Shown here: piece after piece, positions 11,601 to 20,600 of the stretch
How positions within the stretch are numbered: position 1 is the stretch's first letter
How the letters are laid out: each line of letters starts with the position of its first letter
Assembly (NCBI GenBank): GCA_026874595.1
Contig: CM049312.1
Span: 78,407,429 to 78,471,428, forward strand
From: Sipunculus nudus
Lineage: Eukaryota; Annelida; Sipuncula; Golfingiida; Sipunculidae
Length of the DNA stretch: 64,000 nucleotides
Direction: 5' to 3'
Translations under genes and position numbers: made by a program
The notes under the pieces: model-generated
Database searches by the model: none
Told to the model about the DNA's origin: nothing
The model's input: the letters and a program-made list of their open reading frames with translations, nothing else

Positions 11601-14600
11601 CATGTTCTAACTGATCTGTGTATGTGCATTTAGTATATTTGCCAATGAAGTCAAATACACATATCACACCAAGAACAATAAGTAAAGAAATTACACTTAT
11701 TTTTCCTATATAATGTGTACAATTGATAAAATATTAATATATATCATTTATAATAAGGTAAAGTAGAAGCCTATTAGGCATTGAAACGACTCTTTTTAAA
11801 AACAAAAACATGGGTTCAGTTGGTGTTTAAGCCCCCCAGAAGTTCATCCCCATATAATGCACCTATACCTATAATGTTTTATATGTCACAAAGATGTCAC
11901 TGGTGGTGTTTGTAAAGCTGATTGTTTGTATCACTTGTGTTCCACACAGGATATTGGAATTTGAGGTGAACGGCATCAATGTTGGGGGAAGGACGGTGAC
12001 GGCAGAAGTAGAATTATGGGATGTCAGTGGAGACCACAGGTATAATACTTGCATCATAACAATTGTTATTCATATGTTTTACTGTAATTTGAGGTAGTGA
12101 TGATGATGATAATAAGAATAAAAACAAAAAAACAAAAATCTGAGTAAAAATAATAATAATAAATAATAACCTAATAATAATATTGGTGAATAGCATGGTA
12201 TACCCATCACCCATCCGTTAATTATTAGTGTCGCTACAATAACTTAGCAGGGCTTTGACGGATTTTCTTGAAAATCACCATAAGTACTTACGGACAGATT
12301 ATCATGCCCAGGTTTGATTATGGGCAAAGTCCATGCAAGCATATTTAATAAGGACACAGGTCACTCAACTAATTTGTGGTGTTGCAGCGATAAATTACAA
12401 AGAATATAAAAGATTTTGATAAAATTCATCAGAAATGTTAATCAATAAAATATCTTGCCTTATATGGAATTCCAGTGAAATTCATGCATATTAAATGAGG
12501 TCAGAGGTCACCGCACTTTTGAGGCACCATTGGGACCTACCAAAAATCCTATGGATTTTCATGACACTCAATATGTACATATTTACCAATAGACTTTCTT
12601 ACCTGTTTTACATTCTCATCAAAATTCCTGCAAATTAAATAAGGTCAGAGTTCACTGCACTTTGGAGGGACCATGGTGACTCAGAAAAATCCTATGGATT
12701 TACACAAAACTCGTTATACATATTTACCAATAATTTCTCACCTGAATTACATTCTCATCAAAATTCACGCATATTTAATGAGGTCATAGGTCACCAGATA
12801 TACGACGGGCGTATTATGCACATTTGCAGAGCTGTCACTGTTTCTAATTACTATAAAGTACCTATCATCTTTTTTTTTTAATTTTTCTTTTATGGCAAAG
12901 TCATGTGCTGGAAGCATATGAGCTGAACTGTATTGATATTTCAATAAAATGTATATGAATAATGTTTCAGGTTTGATGCTTGCTGGCCTGCCATAGCCAA
13001 GGACACATCAGGGGTGATGTTTGTATACAACCCTGACCAACCTAATCACGATAAAGCACTAGAAACATGGTGAGTCTAAACTTATGTAAGATAAATAAGA
13101 GGTGAGAAAATAAAAATACAATCAGTGATGTGAGGATCTGGATTCCAGTCCATGGCACCTTTCTATCAACTTAGACTTAGACTCTCAGGTCAGTCTTTGA
13201 GTGGACTTCGGTTGGTTTTGGATTCTCAACACTTACTCAAGGTCCAGACTTTGACTTGTATTTGAATGGCTTGTTCATGGACAGGCTTCTGTGGCCCAGG
13301 GATAGAGCACATGCCTCAAAGATGGGAGAGTGTTAGTGCGAATCTTAGCTGCAGGGGGGAGATTTTTCATTGTCGTCTCCTACCCAGCGTGAGCACTTTG
13401 TAGGCTGAATGGGAAGGCCCTTGCCCACAGGTGCAGTAGTCACCTGGCCTGGTTAAGACCAGGATATTAACTTTACACAGACTGTAGAGCTGATAGTTAT
13501 GCCGGGAATGCCTCAGGTATGCCAGGCTAAAGACATTGATTAAATGACTTGACAACTGGTGAGCAAAGACATTTTGCTGAAATACATTTTTTAAAAATAA
13601 TTTTTGTTGCATGTAACCGACTCCATTTGTTAATGCTGGTTTAACTCTAAGCAGGGTTTGTAATACTTTGAAATGTTAACCTTTCCATCAGAAACGCATA
13701 AATCTAGTTTAGCATTTCCATAGGAAAATTTTTCCTTTCAGAAATTCTGCTATAAATGCATCTTGCTATGATAATTATCATATCAAACTTACAATCAGTC
13801 ACTTCTGTTTTGACATTTCTGTGTGTAACGGTTACACCTGTTTTTTTATGGTGCAGCGTTATGCTTTTTGTTTTTGTTTAGATTAAATATAGGCAGGAGT
13901 TATTACATAATACATTGGCCAATAACATATTTTCTTACAAAGTAAGAATGTGGCTAGGGTTTAGACTGATACTTAGCTCTGTTTTGGCTCTGCTGTGCTG
14001 CTTATAAGAGAGCTCTATGATAACATAAGCAAAGCCATAATAGAGCAGGGTACCAGGTATCTCGGGGTTTCCAAATTACCATTATGTGAGGGAATATTTC
14101 GTGTTTTTTTTTTTTATTTCTATTTTTCATTATTTTTGATGTGGGCAACATCTGGGAGTTCACCTTTTAACCAGATTGGTACAAATGAAAAATGCCTTCT
14201 GTGTGCATGTGTCTGCCTGTCTGTGATGGGCAGAAAGGAATTAGTACAACCCCTGCTAAGCATGTACATCTGCAGAATTCCATTCTGGTTTCGAAAAACC
14301 GTACAATATGTGACAGGGCAGTATCACATGCTTTCTCACATTTTATACCCCGGTGTTAACCAGGCCCGGTGACTACTGCATGCACCAGTGCACCTGCAGG
14401 CCCTAGGTGTGAAATCAACCCAATTCCAGGGTCATACCACTTAGGAACCCCTGAAGGCCGCACTCGTTTGTGAGTGAAATCTGGCCACACTCACCTTCCG
14501 TGGGGGGCTGACTGTGTAAAAAATCTCACTTCCTCAGCTGAGATACATTAATATTACACTATTTTAATTTGTTCAGTGTTTTGTGAAAAAAAAAAACAGT

Positions 14601-17600
14601 ATACAGTAATCCAAACAGATTTTACCAATTATTTTATATGAATTATTTGATATGTACCCAAAATATTAAAAAAAAGACGAGGACCCAATGAAACATAGAG
14701 CAGGTGGAACGTCGTGTTTATTATAGACAGTCAACATAATATAAATCTTTTGCCTTGTGATGCTGAAGGCATAAATAATGTACATGAGATGTCAATGAGG
14801 CTACATGCTAAAAAAATGTTGTCCTGCCCATGTGCCTTGGTTATCCTTTTCACAGGGTTTTTTTTTTTTTTTGCTATAATATCCCTTTCTTGAACATCAT
14901 GAATTTGAAACCCTTGTGAACAAAACATTGACTACAGAACATTGCATGGCTTCATCAGATAGCTTTTTTAGTTCACTTTTATTTAATAATGAATTTATAG
15001 GTATATAAACTTTGCATACTTATTATGTCCTTGGCCTTCTTGTATTTTTTTAATGCTATATATCACATTTTTAAATGTTAAATACATGTATTATCCATCA
15101 GTCACTGACTTTGGTTGTAGAATGCTTGGATTATAATTTATTTGTTGTGCATGTTCTCTTACAGTGCTCAGCATTCACACATTTTATACGCTGTCACGTG
15201 GTGAAGTTCAGGCTATTTTTATGATATAGCTTGGTTGATGGTGAAATATATCACTGCTTATTTGCTGATTTTGACCTCTTCTGACCTTGACCTTTGTTGA
15301 CCTTCACCTTCATTATAGGTACAATCACTTTATACCCCTAACTGGTCTGAAGAGGTACAGTTGTGTGGCTTTATCACACAACAAACCTACCACCACCGAG
15401 AGTGTACGTTATTCTGCATGTAAGTAGGCCCACAATGCACTGTAAGGGCATGTGACCTTCCCACAATACACTTCAGTGGCATGTGACCTTCAGAACACCT
15501 GGTTTGACCTTGACTTTGCCTTGTTATTGTGTTTTTATTATTGTGACCCCATGAAGCACACCCTTCTACTGTCATAGAATTGAAATCTACCATGTTTGAA
15601 ATGTTCTGTATGTACAGACATATTGGTAAGATATGCACATGAATTACATTGATATTAGGTCATAGCAAAGAATGAAATAAAAACCATTGATTGATTTAGC
15701 AAAGTTCAGATATATCCACATTTCAGAAATTATATTTCAACACACTATTAACAAAAAAAGTAACTGCAGAATACAGGTGCTTAAAGTTTTGTAATATTAG
15801 TAATATTGGTTAGCATTGCAGGTAATGTTGTTAATCATTGAAATCTAAAAAGTAAAATACTTCCCTATCTGATGAATGACTGTATAATTATCTATAGGAG
15901 TGGCACATTTTAATGGGAAACACGTGAAAAAAATCAGTGGTAGGCCATATAATCAATGGCTACAGGGAATATTCAAGTTACAAGATATTGTATTCTTTGC
16001 TGTTACCTGATTATATCTAAGCAAATAATATGATAAGTATGTTTTTGTCTTTTTACGTTATTGTTGACGTTTCATGTTTTTCATGTCTGTGTTAAGCTGG
16101 GATCAGTTTGCATATTGGGCCACATGGCAGTTGAGCCCACCATTTTAGTATCCAGTGGATAATCCAAAAATATAAAATTCTAATCAGAAATAAGGATATC
16201 ATTATTGTCTAAACCCATATATCTAAAATCACTCCAAAAAGTGTTCCTCCGGATGCTACTCACAGGGTACAGGTCTAATGGCCACCAAACCCTCTCTGCA
16301 GAAATTAAGATTCCCACACTAAGATGGTCCTCAGATTACTTTCCATGAACTTTTAAAACCCTGACTTTGCAAAATTTTTTAAATTGCACATAGGTACCGC
16401 CATTTTGCATGCAGATTAAATCCTAGATGTTGGATGGCAGAATTAAGGGGCATATCTCTAGTTTAGTAAATTACACTGAAATCAAATGTTAAATGGGTGG
16501 TATGCTCATTTTCTTTGAATTCCAATTTTGCATTTGTAAATCACACAAAAAAGGTACTCACTGTTTAAAATGTGACAAATTCCCTGAGAAATAAGAACTG
16601 ACAAGTGATATCCAAGTGTATACTGAACCCAGCTTAGTTTGTTGATTATACCAATTACAAAAATGCAACACTGACACATAAAAAAGAAAATAGAAATTTG
16701 CACTCAGAGAGCACAGACCTTCGCCAAGGCAGCTTATTACCCCCATACGGCAGAAATGAGCATTTTCCTTAAAAAAGATTCCTTGTTCCAGATGGTTATC
16801 CAGTTCACTCCCATAATTCTATCAATTGCTCCTTGTATCATTGCTGAGCTATCCTGAAAATTTCATCAAAACCCTTCATAATGTTTTGAGTAATGTTGCT
16901 CCTTGTATCATTGCTGAGCTATCCTGAAAATTTCATCAAAATCCTTCATAATGTTTTGAGTAATGTTGCTCCTTGTATCATTGCCGAGCTATCCTGAAAC
17001 TTTCATCAAAACCCTTCATAATGTTTTGAGTAATGTTGCTCCTTGTATCATTGCTGAGCTATCCTGAAAATTTCATCAAAACCCTTCATAATGTTTTGAG
17101 TAATGTTGCTCCTTGTATCATTGCTGAGCTATCCTGAAACTTTCATCAAAACCCTTCATAATGTTTTGAGTAATGTTGCTCCTTGTATCATTGCTGAGCT
17201 ATGCTGAAACTTTCATCAAAACCCTTCATAATGTTTTGAGTAATGTTGCTCCTTGTATCATTGCTGAGCTATCCTGAAAATTTCATCAAAATCCTTCATA
17301 ATGTTTTGAGTAATGTTGCTCCTTGTATCATTGCTGAGCTATCCTGAAAATTTCATCAAAATCCTTCATAATGTTTTGAGTAATGTTGCTCCTTGTATCA
17401 TTGCCGAGCTATCCTGAAAATTTCATCAAAATCCTTCATAATGTTTTGAGTAATGTTGCTCCTTGTATCATTGCTGAGCTATCCTGAAAATTTCATCAAA
17501 ATCCTTCATAATGTTTTGAGTAATGTTGCTCCTTGTATCATTGCTGAGCTATCCTGAAAATTTCATCAAAATCCTTCATAATGTTTTGAGTAATGTTGCT

Positions 17601-20600
17601 CCTTGTATCATTGCTGAGCTATCCTGAAAATTTCATCAAAATCCTTCATAATGTTTTGAGTAATGTTGCTCCTTGTATCATTGCTGAGCTATCCTGAAAA
17701 TTTCATCAAAACCCTTCATAATGTTTTGAGTAATGTTGCTCCTTGTATCATTGCTGAGCTATCCTGAAAATTTCATCAAAATCCTTCATAATGTTTTGAG
17801 TAATGTTGCTCCTTGTATCATTGCTGAGCTATCCTGAAAATTTCATCAAAATCCTTCATAATGTTTTGAGTAATGTTGCTCCTTGTATCATTGCCGAGCT
17901 ATCCTGAAAATTTCATCAAAATCCTTCATAATGTTTTGAGTAATGTTGCTCCTTGTATCATTGCTGAGCTATCCTGAAAATTTCATCAAAATCCTTCATA
18001 ATGTTTTGAGTAATGTTGCTCCTTGTATCATTGCTGAGCTATCCTGAAAATTTCATCAAAATCCTTCATAATGTTTTGAGTAATGTTGCTCCTTGTATCA
18101 TTGCCGAGCTATCCTGAAAATTTCATCAAAATCCTTCATAATGTTTTGAGTAATGTTGCTCCTTGTATCATTGCCGAGCTATCCTGAAAATTTCATCAAA
18201 ACCCTTCATAATGTTTTGAGTAATGTTGCTCCTTGTATCATTGCTGAGCTATTCTAAAAATTTCATCAAAATCCTTCATAATGTTTTGAGTAATGTTGCT
18301 CCTTGTATCATTGCTGAGCTATCCTGAAAATTTCATCAAAACCCTTCATAATGTTTTGAGTAATGATGCTAATAGGCAGGCAAACAACAGACAGATAAAC
18401 CAATGCCTCCAAAAATATAAGCCCCGCTGCTTGGGAAAGGTTATAACCATTTGTCTAACTGCATAAATTCCTGTTCCCATAAATGATTTGCTTCCCTACA
18501 CATCCAATGCTATTGCAATGAAAGACTATTTAAACCAAATATTGTCAAAGATATGGTGTTTGCATTTCCTATTTCCAGTTAAGCTATCAAATAAATGAAC
18601 TATTAATCTAGAAAATTGGGAAAAGAAAATATAGACTGTTTCATTTATGCATTTTCTTGTGTCAGTGTTGTTTGTTTTTGGTACATTTGTGTATTTGGAG
18701 TGTTTCCGTGATTGACCTTAGTCACTGACCTTGACCTTGGTTATTGTTGTGACCTTGACCTTGGTGTCCTACAGGTACACAGATTTTGTTGAGAATCAGG
18801 GCCTGAGGGCGGCCCAGTGTGTTGTTTTGTCTCATCATAAACCCGACTCTGACAGGAGTCAACAGTCAGAACTTGGTATGTTTCCTCATATTTATTGTAA
18901 TCTTGATATCAATACTATTTGTTGCTCCATATTTACAATGCTAAAGAATTGAAATTAAAGATTTGACCTTGCTAAACACTAGTAATTTTTTAAATACTTC
19001 ATCAGTTATTGTGCATTTAGAGTTGTGTGGTATCTCTAAAAAAAATATAATTATTCCTCCCTTGTTAATACTTCTGGTAACATAACCCTTAATTAATCAG
19101 AAGAAATGCTTTTATTATCTTTGTGGTGTTTCATTTTTTTTCAGAATTACTTTTCTTACTGTGCAACAGATGGTGCTTGATTAACATGAAATTAAAATAA
19201 CACATTAATTGTATGAGACATATTATTCCTTTTTGAACATTTTAATTTAGTAACAACCAAAATATAATAATGTTTTGTATCCCTGCAGTTTGATTACAGC
19301 AAGTGAAAGCTTAATGATGTATAATTTTCAAGTATGTTTCATGTGAGTTTTTTTCTGTGTGCATTTGTTTTTGTTGTTAATCTGAGTATCCATGTGTGTT
19401 ATGTGTAATCTGAGGCTGTGGTGTCAGGGTAAGAAATTCTAAGTACATGATAAGGAATAATATCCCCATACTAATAAAAATAATGCCTTTATTTATCTCT
19501 TTAAAATGATACTTATTGCTTCAAAGACACTTTTTTATCATGCAAGTGTCACCTACTTAATCATAATCGATCATCGACAGCATATCAGCAACTGATGATC
19601 GATTATTAGTCACTTTTGGGAAGTGTTAGGAATCTGTTGTAATTTCATGATCTGTCATGTGTAATGATTGGTCGACTTCCAGGAGTATGAAATTCCTGTT
19701 CAAATATACACCTGTACATCCTGTAGCTTGAAATATACGTCCGATATTGGCTAAACTATCCAACAACTATATAACCTACATGTGTATATAGTAAACATAA
19801 AGCATTAATCTATTAGTAAACACAGTGTTTGGTAAGTTTGTTTACATAAATATTTTGAAAGCATAATTTCCATCATTAATAAGCTTAACATTTATGAAAA
19901 ACTAATAGATTATGGCAACGCAAGATCAATCATCTGATCGATCATGGATTATAATGGATCATTGGTCACATCACTACTTTTATATATGGAAGGAGAAATG
20001 TGTCCCTCATCTTTTTCTGAAAGTGTCCAGTCCTCTGTGACAAGTCACAACTCTGTGCTGTGTAAAGTAAATGGATTTACCAAGTGGTTAGTAATTGTAT
20101 GAAATTTAACCTGAATAATTCCCCTCTGCCATACTTAAATGGAAAATACCTGCAGTTACCTTTCATTCACCTCATCTTTATTTATGTAATATTTATTCCA
20201 TATTTAAGTGATGGTGCTTTGTTTCATTTTTAGCAAACCTGTGAGCTTATGCGATGGTGCGTCGTCGTCCATCGTACGCCGTGCATTGTGCGTCGTCTGT
20301 ACGTTAACCATAGCTATCTCAAAAATGACAGGAGCTAGCATCACCAAATTTTTTACAAATAATCAGTCATCTGAAAAACTGTATCGGATTTTGTATATTT
20401 TTTTTCTAACTGCATTTTCTTAGATTTTATAGGGAAAAAGCTAAAAAAGCTTTAAAAATCTTCTTCTCCGAAACTGTCCAGCCAAATTTTCCAATATTTC
20501 ACAGAAATGATCCCTGGAACAATTTCTCTCAAGTTTGTTCGAATGGTTCCAGGTCAGAGATTTTTGGCCGAGTTACAGGAGGTTGAACTTAGTCATATGT

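Noticed and set aside
15387-15638. Minus-strand 83-codon frame overlapping IFT22 exon 5a
   Set aside because: Antisense to a coding exon and its flank, with no domain or splice support.
16827-18369. CRISPR-like array
   Set aside because: The units are contiguous 70-bp tandem copies without unique spacers, in an animal intron.
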